From Nitrospirota bacterium (GTDB lineage Bacteria > Nitrospirota > Thermodesulfovibrionia > Thermodesulfovibrionales > JdFR-88), in the NCBI GenBank assembly GCA_021790695.1, contig JAJYGJ010000236.1:1-9890 (forward strand): a stretch of 9,890 nucleotides of DNA, in the 5' to 3' direction. Numbering within the stretch: the first letter of the stretch is position 1; each line of letters starts with the position of its first letter. Below the pieces are notes generated by a model. It had not been told where the DNA came from and searched no databases. It worked only from the letters and a program-made list of their open reading frames with translations. The position numbers and the translations under genes were made by a program. Positions 1-7,359 of the stretch are shown in pieces.

Positions 1-432
1 TTTTTTTATTTTTTGTTTTCCGGCATTGCTTATCCGAAAATAATTTTTTAAAATCCACTCCTTCAAAGAGGCGCCCGACCTTATTTTGTGATAATTTACA
101 CATTCCGTGCTATTGTACGGCACTTTATGCGCTCGGTGTCAATAGAACCAGTTGAACAAAATTATTTTTTTAAGAAGCTGGGCTGGAAACCAGGGGACGG
201 GCAGGGGTCGTTTTTAAAATAACAAGGAACCCATCCCAGTTATTTTAGGAAATCCGCACAATGCCAATCGTCCTGTTGGCGCAGACTTCTGGACGTATGG
301 TTGCTTATCGAGAATCTGCAGAAGATGCCATGTTTCTAACGGCATTTTATGCGTCGGACGGGATAGCCCAGGTGAAGAGTATCAGGTGCTATCCGCATTT
401 ACAGGCCCGCCGGGTCTGGCGCAAAAAAAATC
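1..432. other. AT-rich intergenic region, no supported gene
   Basis: No convincing gene is visible in these 432 bases. A 61-codon open frame on the plus strand at 261-446 has no ribosome binding site before its ATG and no family resemblance I recognise, so I treat it as chance. The stretch holds several A/T runs. An 8-bp perfect inverted repeat (AAAATAAC at 216-223, GTTATTTT at 239-246, 15-base loop) lies inside a longer imperfect inverted pairing of about 175-190 with 228-241. A GC-rich 7-bp hairpin (CAGGCCC at about 402-408, then GGGTCTG) sits just beyond the end of the vapC remnant, but no T-run follows it on either strand, so it is not a standard terminator. The region looks like degenerate sequence at the edge of a housekeeping block. 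Confidence 0.5.
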
Positions 433-735
433 TTAATCAGCTTTGAATACATTGAGTCCGGAGCAGGCCTCAATTAAATCAAAATCCCTGTCCTTGTGAA
501 AGAGGGTAAGACCGTTTTCCATGCAAATAGCGGCGATGACGCAGTCGACGGTCTTTCTTGTAGTCTTGCCCTTTTTTCTGCAATCCCTGTAAATTTCGGC
601 CGCTTTAAAATAGGTCTCGATGCCCTTTGGTTTACAGATCGGAAATTCGAGCAGATAACTCTTCATCCTCTTAAAATCATTATCATCCTTTATCCCTTGA
701 AGGATTTCCGTAAGAATTATCTCTGTAATTGAACG
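433..735 (-). pseudogene. VapC-family PIN-domain toxin, N-terminally truncated remnant
   Basis: The translated minus strand has the C-terminal part of a PIN-domain ribonuclease of the VapC type. The first in-frame ATG (664-666) would give 77 residues, but family-like sequence continues upstream of it (ITEIILTEILQG then KDDNDFKR, to about position 735). The true gene was therefore longer and that ATG is only an internal methionine. The conserved acidic residues of the middle and end are present: the glutamate in LTEIL, the aspartate in RKTVDCVIAA, and the DRDFD motif. Missing is the N-terminal strand with the first catalytic aspartate (typically an IDTSVW-like motif in the family). The frame runs open to a stop at 778-780 but carries no PIN-like sequence beyond about 735, and I found no such motif in other frames there. 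Full-length VapCs are about 130 residues. No vapB antitoxin is adjacent. I infer an inactive relic left by deletion next to ffh. Confidence 0.75.
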
Positions 736-854
736 CTTTGAACAACCTGGCTGAAAAAATCCCTTTAAAAAAGGAAGTTAGGGGTTTCAGCTTGAACGGA
801 AAAACACAAAAAAAACAAAACACTTCAATTGGAAACGGATTTAAAAATCATTGT

Positions 855-876
855 GGGCCCCGGCGCGGCCAGGCCC
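855..876 (-). terminator. Possible weak terminator hairpin after ffh
   Basis: About 30 bases past the ffh stop, the minus strand can form a GC-rich hairpin (5' arm GGGCCTGGC, loop CGC, 3' arm GCC plus GGGCCC with one bulged G). The next T-run is short (five T) and starts about 8 bases after the stem, with a longer T-rich tract about 40 bases further on. The shape is not a textbook Rho-independent terminator, but it is the only candidate between ffh and the vapC remnant. Confidence 0.35.
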
Positions 877-906
877 GATAAGGGCGCCAGAGACGGTTTC
901 GGGGTC

Positions 907-2244
907 CTAGAAGCCGGGTATACCGGGCAGGCGGAGGTTCTTACCGCCCTTCATCATCCGGAGCATCTTTTTCATTTCCACATACTGCTTTACCAGGCGG
1001 TTCACATCCGAGACACCCGTGCCGCTTCCGAGGGCTATGCGCTTGCGGCGGCTGCCGTTTAACAGGTTGTGGTTTCTGCGCTCCTCTTTCGTCATTGAGT
1101 TGATTATCGCCTCTATCCTCACGAACTCCCGCTCATCGACTTTCACGTTTTTAAGTTTGCCTCCCATGCCCGGGATCATGTTAAGCAGGTTTTCGATGGG
1201 GCCCATGCTCCGGACCTTCTTGAGCTGGTCCCTCAAGTCCTCGAAGGAGAAGGACTCCTCCATGATTTTCCTGCCGAGCTTTTCCGCCTCCGCGACGTCG
1301 TAAGCGCTCTGGGTCTTCTCGATGAGGCTCAGCACATCGCCCATGCCAAGCACCCTGGAGGCCAACCTTTCCGGATGGAAGGGCTCCAGCATGTCCAGTT
1401 TTTCGCCCGTTCCGATGTATTTAATGGGCTTCCCGGTGACGGACCTGATCGAAAGCGCGGCCCCGCCCCTGGCGTCGCCGTCCATCTTGGTCAGGACCAC
1501 GCCCTCAATACCTATCTGCTCGTTGAACGTCCGGGCGATATTCACGGCCTCCTGACCCGTCATGGCGTCCGCCACAAGCAGGGTCTCCTGAGGCCCGGCG
1601 CCGTCCTTTATCTCCTTCAGCTCGGCCATGAGGGCCTGGTCTATATGCAGCCGGCCCGCCGTGTCGAGGATGACGATGTCCCTGCCCTCGAGGCGCGCCT
1701 TTTTGACTGCATGGGTGGCGAGGGCGGCCGCGCCTGTAAGGCCCCCGGAATCGGGCTCGCGGTTGGAACATACGGGCACGCCGATCTGGCCGCCGAGGGT
1801 TATGAGCTGATCGATTGCGGCCGGCCTTTGCAGGTCCGCCGCCACGAGCATCGGCCTTCTGCCCTCCCGCTTGAAGAACCGGGCCAGTTTGGCAGCGGTC
1901 GTAGTCTTGCCGGAACCCTGAAGCCCTATCATCATTACGACCGTGGGCGGGTTCGGCGCCAGCTTTATCCTGTTTTCCGCTTCTCCCAGAAGCCGGCAGA
2001 GTTCCGCATGCACTATTTTTATGACCTGCTGGCCGGGGGTCAGACTTTCGAGGACCTCTTTGCCCACGGCCTTCGCCTTCACGGCCTCTATGAAGTCCTT
2101 GACCACGCGGAAATTCACGTCGGCTTCGAGAAGCGCGATCCTGACTTCTTTCAGGGCAAGCTCAATGTCGTCCTCCTTCAGAAAACCCTTGCCCTTGAGT
2201 TTCCTGAATATTGACTCCAGCCTTTCGCTCAGACTCTCCAGCAT
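907..2244 (-). CDS. ffh: Signal recognition particle protein Ffh (SRP54 GTPase)
   Basis: This 445-residue protein is the protein part of the bacterial SRP. It binds signal sequences on ribosomes together with 4.5S RNA and delivers them to FtsY at the membrane. The domains are in standard order. The N domain covers about residues 1-90 and starts in the usual way (LSERLESIFRKLKGKG). The G domain has the P-loop GLQGSGKTTTAAKLA (107-121), DLQRPAA (137-143), DTAGRLH (194-200) and TKMDGDARGG (252-261). The linker has EKLDMLEPFHPERLASRVLGMGD. The methionine-rich M domain has MIPGMGG (356-362) and the RNA-binding stretch LLNGSRRKRIALGSGTGVSDVNRL (split here across 394-417). The end is short and Gly/Lys/Met-rich, and the length is normal. 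It is the last gene of a trxA-tlpA-ffh run, beginning 6 bases after the tlpA stop. The ribosome binding site is weak (AAAAGAGC), so coupling to upstream translation is likely. The gene for its RNA partner lies at 9075-9206. Confidence 0.98.
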   Translation of the reverse strand: MLESLSERLESIFRKLKGKGFLKEDDIELALKEVRIALLEADVNFRVVKDFIEAVKAKAVGKEVLESLTPGQQVIKIVHAELCRLLGEAENRIKLAPNPPTVVMMIGLQGSGKTTTAAKLARFFKREGRRPMLVAADLQRPAAIDQLITLGGQIGVPVCSNREPDSGGLTGAAALATHAVKKARLEGRDIVILDTAGRLHIDQALMAELKEIKDGAGPQETLLVADAMTGQEAVNIARTFNEQIGIEGVVLTKMDGDARGGAALSIRSVTGKPIKYIGTGEKLDMLEPFHPERLASRVLGMGDVLSLIEKTQSAYDVAEAEKLGRKIMEESFSFEDLRDQLKKVRSMGPIENLLNMIPGMGGKLKNVKVDEREFVRIEAIINSMTKEERRNHNLLNGSRRKRIALGSGTGVSDVNRLVKQYVEMKKMLRMMKGGKNLRLPGIPGF

Positions 2245-2250
2245 GCTCTT

Positions 2251-2799
2251 TTATTTCAACAGCCCTTCTATTTCGCTTGAAAGGTCCTGGAATTCGCCCT
2301 CGCTGAAGCCCAGATGGTGCTGCCTTATGACGCCGTTTTTATCTATGATGAAGGCGGTCGGTATGCTGTCCACGCCGTAGGCGTCGGCAACACCCTTGTT
2401 GTCCCACAAGAGCGTATATTGGACCTTGTACGCCTTCTTGAACTGCCTTATCTTCGCCAGGGAGTCGGGGCCGCTGTTTATCGAGACTCCCAGCACCAGG
2501 ACGTCTTTCCCCTTGAACTGCTCGTAAACCCTGTTGAAAGTCGGTATCGAGGCCTGGCAGGGGGGACACCACGTGGCCCAGAAATCGACCACCACCACCT
2601 TGCCTTTGAGAGAAGAGAGGCTGTATGTTTTCCCGTTTATCCCCTTCAGGGTGAAATCGGGGGCCTTGCTGCCTACTACAGAGGAGGGCATCTTCCGCTG
2701 GCAACCGTACAGGAAGAGCGCGGCGGCAAACATGAATAATGCAAGCAACCTGAAATATCTCTTCAAGGCCATGCCTGAAAATGCGTTATTGTTGTTCAT
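2251..2799 (-). CDS. TlpA/ResA-like thiol-disulfide oxidoreductase lipoprotein
   Basis: The product is a 182-residue thioredoxin-fold protein of the TlpA/ResA/AhpC-TSA-like group. A positively charged start (ALKRYFRLL) and hydrophobic segment (about 18-30) end in a lipobox, LYGC, with the lipidated cysteine at position 33. The mature protein should thus be anchored to a membrane and face the periplasm. The thioredoxin domain begins at GSKAPDFTL and carries the redox motif WCPPC (C78, C81) and a cis-proline loop (SIPTAF). Such proteins usually reduce disulfides, often in cytochrome c maturation, but no cytochrome gene is present here to support that role. The first ATG overlaps the trxA stop as ATGA. 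A second ATG at 2770-2772 (residue 10) would give a more conventional signal peptide, so the true start is uncertain. The gene is followed after 6 bases by ffh. Confidence 0.9.
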   Translation of the reverse strand: MNNNNAFSGMALKRYFRLLALFMFAAALFLYGCQRKMPSSVVGSKAPDFTLKGINGKTYSLSSLKGKVVVVDFWATWCPPCQASIPTFNRVYEQFKGKDVLVLGVSINSGPDSLAKIRQFKKAYKVQYTLLWDNKGVADAYGVDSIPTAFIIDKNGVIRQHHLGFSEGEFQDLSSEIEGLLK

Positions 2800-3128
2800 T
2801 TGGACAGAAGCGCCTCTATCTTGGCCTTCAACTGGGGTTTCGGCACCGCGCCCACTATCTGGTCCAGCTTCTCGCCACCCTTGAAGAAAAGAAGCGTCGG
2901 TATTCCCATGATCTTGTACCTGCTGGCCACGTCCGGGTTTTCATCGGTATTGAGCTTGGCCACCTTGAGCCTGCCCGCGTACTCGCCCGCGATCTCCTCC
3001 ACCGTAGGGGCGATAATGCGGCAGGGACCGCACCAGGCGGCCCAGAAATCCACCATGACAAGACCGTCCGATTTTAGCACCTCGTTGTCCCAGGTGGACG
3101 ACGTAACTGCCATGATTGACTCCGCCAT
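2796..3128 (-). CDS. trxA: Thioredoxin
   Basis: This 110-residue protein is a classical single-domain thioredoxin, a cytosolic disulfide reductant normally recharged by thioredoxin reductase. It shows VMVDFWAAWCGPCR with the active cysteines C33 and C36, the buried aspartate of VDFWA, the NTDENP loop, the cis-proline at about position 77 (GIPTLLFF) and the C-terminal GA motif (QIVGAVPK). Length is close to the 105-110 residue norm, and no signal peptide is visible. A strong ribosome binding site, GAGGAGG (3137-3143), lies 8 bases before the ATG. It is the first gene of a minus-strand run: its TGA overlaps the ATG of the TlpA-like gene by 4 bases, indicating coupled translation. It is divergent from proS across a 131-bp AT-rich gap. 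An in-frame ATG six codons in (MAVTSS) is a less likely start given the position of the ribosome binding site. Confidence 0.97.
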   Translation of the reverse strand: MAESIMAVTSSTWDNEVLKSDGLVMVDFWAAWCGPCRIIAPTVEEIAGEYAGRLKVAKLNTDENPDVASRYKIMGIPTLLFFKGGEKLDQIVGAVPKPQLKAKIEALLSK

Positions 3129-3164
3129 TTAAAATTCCTCCTCTTGGGTTGATTTTTCAGGAAT

Positions 3165-3215
3165 AATCCCCGTGCTTGCTGATATATTATAATAGAATTC
3201 CTGATAATAATTAAA
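3165..3215. promoter_or_regulatory. Divergent promoter region between trxA and proS
   Basis: The gap between the divergent genes is much richer in A/T than its flanks. Around 3183-3195 the sequence reads TATATTATAATAG, giving perfect -10 hexamers on both strands: TATAAT at 3188-3193 on the plus strand and at 3191-3186 on the minus strand. No good -35 is visible at the right distance for the plus strand. For the minus strand, a weak TTTAAT lies 18 bases upstream. I infer overlapping promoters for proS and the trxA run. The exact boxes are uncertain. Confidence 0.4.
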
Positions 3216-3259
3216 GTGTTAAAAAAGGCTGCAAAATTGCCTTTTCAGAAGGAGGCCCG

Positions 3260-4948
3260 ATGCGCTTCACAAAGATGCTCATACCGACCGTGAGGGAAAC
3301 GCCTTCCGAGGCCACGGCCGAAAGTCACAAGCTGATGCTTCGGGCGGGCTACGTAAGGCAGCTCGCCGCGGGGCTTTACATATATCTGCCGCTGGGCTGG
3401 AGGGTCCTCTCCAGGATAAACCGCATCCTGCGGGAGGAGATGGACGCCATCGGGGCGCAGGAGGTATCGATGCCCGTGCTCCAGCCCGCAGAGGTCTGGC
3501 AGCAGACCGGCAGGTGGTTTGACATTAAGGAGGAGATGTTCAGGCTGAAGGACAGGGGCGGCCGGGACATGTGCCTGGGCATGACGCACGAGGAGACGAT
3601 GACCTGGCTCGCCTCCAGGGAGATACGCTCTTACCGGCAACTGCCCCAGGTCTGGTACCAGATACAGACCAAGCTCAGAGACGAGGCCAGGCCCAAAAGC
3701 GGCATCCTCCGGACAAGGGAGTTCCTGATGAAGGACAGTTACAGCTTTGACGCGTCGGCGGAGGGCCTTGAAAAAAGCTATAAGCTCCATGAGGACGCCT
3801 ATCACAGGATATTTGCCCGCTGCGGCCTGAAATTCCGGCAGGTGGAGTCCGACACCGGCATGATGGGGGGCGCCGTCGCCCACGAATTCATGGCCCCGAG
3901 CCCCTCGGGTGAGGATGATATAGTCTTCTGCGCGGCCTGCGGCTATCAGGCTAACTCCGAGATTGCGGACTCCGCGCCCCGCGCGTTAAAACCAAAACCG
4001 GGCGGGGAAGAGCCTTATTCGGACGTGCATACGCCCGAAAAAAGGACGGTGGAGGAAGTGGGCCGGTTTCTCAAGGAGCCCGCGGAGCGTTTCATAAAAA
4101 GCATCCTCCTGATTGCTGCGGAAGGTCCGGTGCTGGCCCTGCTCCGCGGAGACCTGCAACTGCATGAAAAAAAGCTCCAGCGCCTCATAGGCCCCTTCCG
4201 GGCCGCCGGCAAGCCGGAAGTCGCGGATATACTGGGCGTGGAGGCCGGCTTCATCGGCCCGATGGGACACGATGGCGTAAAGATCGTCGCGGACCCCGTT
4301 TTGAAGACCGGCAGCTATATAACAGGCGCCAACAGGCCGCACTACCACAAACGGGGCGTAAGGGCGGATGCCCATTTCCGGGCCGACTGGCATGACATTC
4401 ACGTGGCTGCGAAGGGAGACGGTTGCCCCCGCTGCGGTTCGGCCCTCGCGGTGGAAAAGGCAATCGAGATAGGAAACATCTTCCAGTTGGGCACGAAGTA
4501 TTCGGCCGCCCTGAACGCGGTTTTCCTCAATGAATCCGGCAACGAAGAGCCGCTCATAATGGGCAGCTACGGCATAGGCCCGGCGAGGATCGCGGCAGCC
4601 GTCATAGAACAAAGCCACGACAAGGACGGCATCATCTGGCCGGAGGCGATAGCGCCCTTCGATGTCGAGGTCATACCGCTCGCCGGGGACGACCCGGAGG
4701 TCGAAAACGCGGCCCGGGTCATTTACGGCGAGCTTGTACGAAACGGGATCGAGGCGCTCATCGACGACCGCGACCTGAGGGCGGGCGTAAAACTTAAAGA
4801 CGCCGACCTGATCGGGATCCCGAAGCAGATAATAGTCGGGCAGAGGAACCTGAGGGAGGGCCTTGTCGAACTCAAAGACAGGCGGACCAGGGAATCCAGG
4901 CTCATCAGGCCGGGTGAGACGCAGGATGCCCTCAAGCCCCGGGAATAA
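3260..4948 (+). CDS. proS: Prolyl-tRNA synthetase, bacterial type with editing domain
   Basis: This 562-residue class II synthetase charges tRNA-Pro with proline. The length and layout fit the bacterial form (E. coli about 570). The N-terminal catalytic core begins with KMLIPT and has AAGLYIYLPLGWRVL, motif 1 region GAQEVSMP (65-72), GMTHEE (107-112), motif 2 with RDEARPKSGILRTREFLMKD (140-159) and motif 3 GSYGIGPARIAAAVIEQ (435-451). Between motifs 2 and 3 lies the INS editing domain (about 224-407), which clears mischarged alanine. It contains RFIKSILL with the expected conserved lysine at 280, and CxxC pairs at C224/C227 and C389/C392 at its borders. The C-terminal anticodon-binding domain starts at FDVEVIPL and includes DDRDLRAGVKLKDADLIGIP. 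The ribosome binding site AGAAGGAGG (3247-3255) sits 4 bases before the ATG. It is likely cotranscribed with the downstream deaminase. Confidence 0.98.
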   Translation: MRFTKMLIPTVRETPSEATAESHKLMLRAGYVRQLAAGLYIYLPLGWRVLSRINRILREEMDAIGAQEVSMPVLQPAEVWQQTGRWFDIKEEMFRLKDRGGRDMCLGMTHEETMTWLASREIRSYRQLPQVWYQIQTKLRDEARPKSGILRTREFLMKDSYSFDASAEGLEKSYKLHEDAYHRIFARCGLKFRQVESDTGMMGGAVAHEFMAPSPSGEDDIVFCAACGYQANSEIADSAPRALKPKPGGEEPYSDVHTPEKRTVEEVGRFLKEPAERFIKSILLIAAEGPVLALLRGDLQLHEKKLQRLIGPFRAAGKPEVADILGVEAGFIGPMGHDGVKIVADPVLKTGSYITGANRPHYHKRGVRADAHFRADWHDIHVAAKGDGCPRCGSALAVEKAIEIGNIFQLGTKYSAALNAVFLNESGNEEPLIMGSYGIGPARIAAAVIEQSHDKDGIIWPEAIAPFDVEVIPLAGDDPEVENAARVIYGELVRNGIEALIDDRDLRAGVKLKDADLIGIPKQIIVGQRNLREGLVELKDRRTRESRLIRPGETQDALKPRE

Positions 4949-4994
4949 GCCAAATTTGCCTGCTGCCCTCACCGAGACAGGCGCTCAGGGGTAA

Positions 4995-6374
4995 ATGATG
5001 GACAAAGCCGATTACATACTGAGGGCGGAATACGTAGTCACGATGGACGGCGAGGCCGGTGAGCCCGTCTTCAGGGACGGGGCGGTCGCGGTAAAAGACG
5101 GGACCATAGCCGGCGTGGGGCCGGAGGCCGATATCGAAAAAAGATTCGGGATCGGCAGAGCCGGTCAGGATCGTACCGGGGCGGGGGCGGACTGGGGGGA
5201 CGGGCGGCTCAAGGTCATCCTGCCGGGGTTCGTGAACACCCACACGCACGCCCCCATGGTTTTTTTACGCGGCCTGGCCGACGACCTCCCGCTGAAGGAG
5301 TGGCTCGAAAAACACGTCTGGCCCATGGAAGACAAATGGCTGGGCCCGGAATTCATAAACGACGCAACGGAGCTGGCCTGCCTCGAAATGCTCAAGGCGG
5401 GTGTCACCACCTACAATGACATGTATTTTTTCGAGGGCGACGCCGCCGGGGCCGTGGCCAGGCTCGGCATGAGGGCGGTGCTCGGGGCGGGCATTGTGGA
5501 TTTCCCGACCAGGGTGGCAAAAAACACGGACGAGTACTTCGAGCGCGCGGAGGAGTTCATAGGCCGGTTTCTGGGCGAGGAGCTTATAACGCCCTCCATC
5601 GCTCCGCACGCCCCCTATACCTGCGGGCCGGAGGGGCAGAAAAGGGCCGCATTGATGGCCGAAAAATACGATATCCCGGTTCACATGCACCTTTCGGAGA
5701 CGAAATGGGAGGTAGGCGAGATACAGAGACTTTATGGAAAAAGGCCGGTGGACTTCCTTGACGGCCTGGGCGTGCTCACAAGCCGCGTGATAGCGGCCCA
5801 CTGCGTCTGGCTTGACGACGGGGAGATAGAGATACTGGCAAAAAGGGGGGTGAGCGTATCGCACTGCGCGGAGAGCAATCTCAAACTCGCCTCCGGCTTC
5901 GCCCCCGCGGCAAAGATGCTCCGGGCGGGCGTAAAGATCACCCTGGGCACTGACGGCGCGGCCAGCAACAACGACCTGAACATCCTGGGCGAGATGGGCA
6001 CGGCCTCGAAACTCCAGAAGACGGTCTCCGGAGACCCGACGGCGATGGACGCCCGCTCCGTCGTCCGGATGGCTACCAGATGGGGCGCGGAGGCACTCGG
6101 CCTGGGCGGCAGGACGGGCTCCATCAGCGAGGGAAAATCGGCCGACCTTGTCATGCTCGACCTGGACAAGCCCCACCTCACTCCCATTTACAACATTTAC
6201 TCTCACCTGGTCCATTCGGCGAGGCCATCCGACGTGCAGCATGTGATGGTCGCGGGCAGGCCCGTGATAAAAGACGGACGGCTTACAAACGCCGACGAGC
6301 GGGAGATACTGGAGAAGGCAAGGATGTGGGGGAAAAGGATATCACAAGAATCTGTCTCAAAACAGGTTCTATAA
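4995..6374 (+). CDS. mtaD: 5-methylthioadenosine/S-adenosylhomocysteine deaminase-type amidohydrolase
   Basis: This protein of up to 459 residues belongs to the cytosine deaminase/TRZ-ATZ group of the metal-dependent amidohydrolases. The best match by eye is MtaD, which converts SAH and methylthioadenosine to the inosine forms. Metal ligands are visible: HTH (H83, H85) in LPGFVNTHTHAPM, H232 in HMHLSETKWE, H269 in AHC, and D320 in LGTDGAASNND. SHCAESNLKLASG is also typical. The C-terminal metal-independent sheet domain contains GSISEGKSADLVMLD. Residues about 49-71 form a Gly/Asp/Arg-rich stretch just before the barrel that is longer than I expect for the family. AGGGG (4987-4991) lies only 3 bases from the first ATG but 6 from the second (4998), so the second methionine is the likelier start. 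The gene follows proS by 46 bases. Its stop overlaps the convergent recR stop. Other deaminases of the family (guanine, chlorohydrolase-like) are possible; exact substrate is not proven. Confidence 0.85.
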   Translation: MMDKADYILRAEYVVTMDGEAGEPVFRDGAVAVKDGTIAGVGPEADIEKRFGIGRAGQDRTGAGADWGDGRLKVILPGFVNTHTHAPMVFLRGLADDLPLKEWLEKHVWPMEDKWLGPEFINDATELACLEMLKAGVTTYNDMYFFEGDAAGAVARLGMRAVLGAGIVDFPTRVAKNTDEYFERAEEFIGRFLGEELITPSIAPHAPYTCGPEGQKRAALMAEKYDIPVHMHLSETKWEVGEIQRLYGKRPVDFLDGLGVLTSRVIAAHCVWLDDGEIEILAKRGVSVSHCAESNLKLASGFAPAAKMLRAGVKITLGTDGAASNNDLNILGEMGTASKLQKTVSGDPTAMDARSVVRMATRWGAEALGLGGRTGSISEGKSADLVMLDLDKPHLTPIYNIYSHLVHSARPSDVQHVMVAGRPVIKDGRLTNADEREILEKARMWGKRISQESVSKQVL

Positions 6375-6962
6375 ACTCCTTCTTCCTTCGAGTGACTTTT
6401 TCATCGTGATCTCGTCGGCGAATTCGATGTCTCCGCCTATGGGCAGCCCGTAGGCGATCCTCGTAACGGCCACTCCAAGGGGGCCCAGCGTCTCTTTTAT
6501 GTGTCTCGCGGTGAGTTCGCCCTTGGTGTTGGGGTTGGTCGCCATCACGACCTCCTCGATCCCTCCCGCGCGCACCCGCTCCACAAGCTCCTTGATCCTG
6601 AGCATATCCGGAGTTACGCCGTCGATGGGCGACAAGGCGCCCATGAGCACGTGATAGAGGCCGTTAAAACCGCCCGAGCGCTCCACCACCAGTATATTGC
6701 TCGGCTCCTCGACGACGCAGATCCTTGTCCTGTCCCGGAGCGAATCCCGGCAGATGCCGCAAAGCTCCGAGTCCGTTACATTGAAGCAGACCGGGCAGAA
6801 CCTAGCCTTCCGCTTGAGGTCCGCTATCGCCGCGGCAAGGGCCGAGGCGTCCTCATCCTTCATGTTCAGGATGAAAAAGGCGAGCCTCTGGGCGGTCTTC
6901 CTTCCGATGCCGGGAAGCTTTGAGAGCTGCTCTATCAGTGTTTCAATGACGCCCTGAGACAT
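6369..6962 (-). CDS. recR: Recombination mediator RecR
   Basis: This 197-residue protein acts with RecF and RecO to load RecA at single-stranded gaps during recombinational repair. Length is normal (about 200). An N-terminal helix-hairpin-helix region contains LPGIGRKTAQRLAF (16-29). It is followed by the four-cysteine zinc motif CPVC...CGIC (C56, C59, C68, C71) and a Toprim domain starting at RICVVEEPSNI with the conserved glutamate. Further Toprim signatures are YHVLMGALSPIDGV, ATNPNTKGE and the C-terminal motif RIAYGLPIGGDIEFADE. It lies 20 bases after ybaB on the same strand, the standard dnaX-ybaB-recR order. The ribosome binding site is weak (TTAAGAA just before the ATG), so translation may depend on ybaB. 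Its last 6 bases overlap the end of the convergent deaminase gene, leaving no room for a separate terminator between them. Confidence 0.98.
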   Translation of the reverse strand: MSQGVIETLIEQLSKLPGIGRKTAQRLAFFILNMKDEDASALAAAIADLKRKARFCPVCFNVTDSELCGICRDSLRDRTRICVVEEPSNILVVERSGGFNGLYHVLMGALSPIDGVTPDMLRIKELVERVRAGGIEEVVMATNPNTKGELTARHIKETLGPLGVAVTRIAYGLPIGGDIEFADEITMKKSLEGRRSL

Positions 6963-6982
6963 TTCTTAAGCGTAAAGCCCGA

Positions 6983-7324
6983 TTACGCCCCGAACATGCC
7001 GCCCAGGTCGCCCAGGCCCGGAAGGTTCAATCCGCCGGCAAGCCGCGACATCTCCTGGCTCACCACCTCCTTTGCGCGCCTCAATGCCTCGTTCGATGCG
7101 GCAAGGACCAGGTCTTCGAGCATCTCGACGTCCTCCGGGTTGACCACGTCCTTCTCGATCTTTATGGAAACTATCTCGCCCGCTCCGTTTGCTTTCACCG
7201 TGACCATGCCGCCGCCGGAGGCGGCCTCCACCACCTTGTTCTTGGCCTCTTCCTGAAGCCTCTGCATCTCGGCCTGCATCTTCTGGGCCTCGCGCAGCAT
7301 GTTGCCAAGCATTTTCTTTGACAT
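6983..7324 (-). CDS. ybaB: YbaB/EbfC-family nucleoid-associated protein
   Basis: The 113-residue product is a small DNA-binding protein of the YbaB/EbfC family. These form tweezer-like dimers that bind DNA and are found next to dnaX and recR in most bacteria, though their exact role is unsettled. Visible features are the N-terminal helix rich in Gln, Met and Glu (MLREAQKMQAEMQRLQEEAKNK), the central strand region EAASGGGMVTVKANGAGEIVSIKI (split near residues 33-56), the DVVNPEDVEMLEDLVLAA motif, and a Gly/Leu-rich tail (GLNLPGLGDLGGMFGA). A good ribosome binding site, GGAGGAGC (7333-7340), lies 8 bases before the ATG. It follows dnaX by 35 bases and precedes recR by 20, so all three should share a transcript. 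Confidence 0.97.
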   Translation of the reverse strand: MSKKMLGNMLREAQKMQAEMQRLQEEAKNKVVEAASGGGMVTVKANGAGEIVSIKIEKDVVNPEDVEMLEDLVLAASNEALRRAKEVVSQEMSRLAGGLNLPGLGDLGGMFGA

Positions 7325-7359
7325 TCTTTTATGCTCCTCCGTAATCTTAAGGACTTTTG

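Noticed and set aside
402..430. Terminator for the vapC remnant
   Set aside because: The hairpin is stable, but on the minus strand the T-run comes before the stem, and on the plus strand A residues follow it, so neither direction fits a Rho-independent terminator.
261..446. 61-codon plus-strand open frame as a small gene
   Set aside because: No ribosome binding site, no recognisable family, and it overlaps the end of the vapC remnant on the other strand.
1375..2214. 279-codon plus-strand open frame opposite ffh
   Set aside because: It is the antisense shadow of the well-supported ffh gene; long antisense frames are expected in GC-rich coding DNA. The same holds for long frames opposite proS, mtaD and dnaX.
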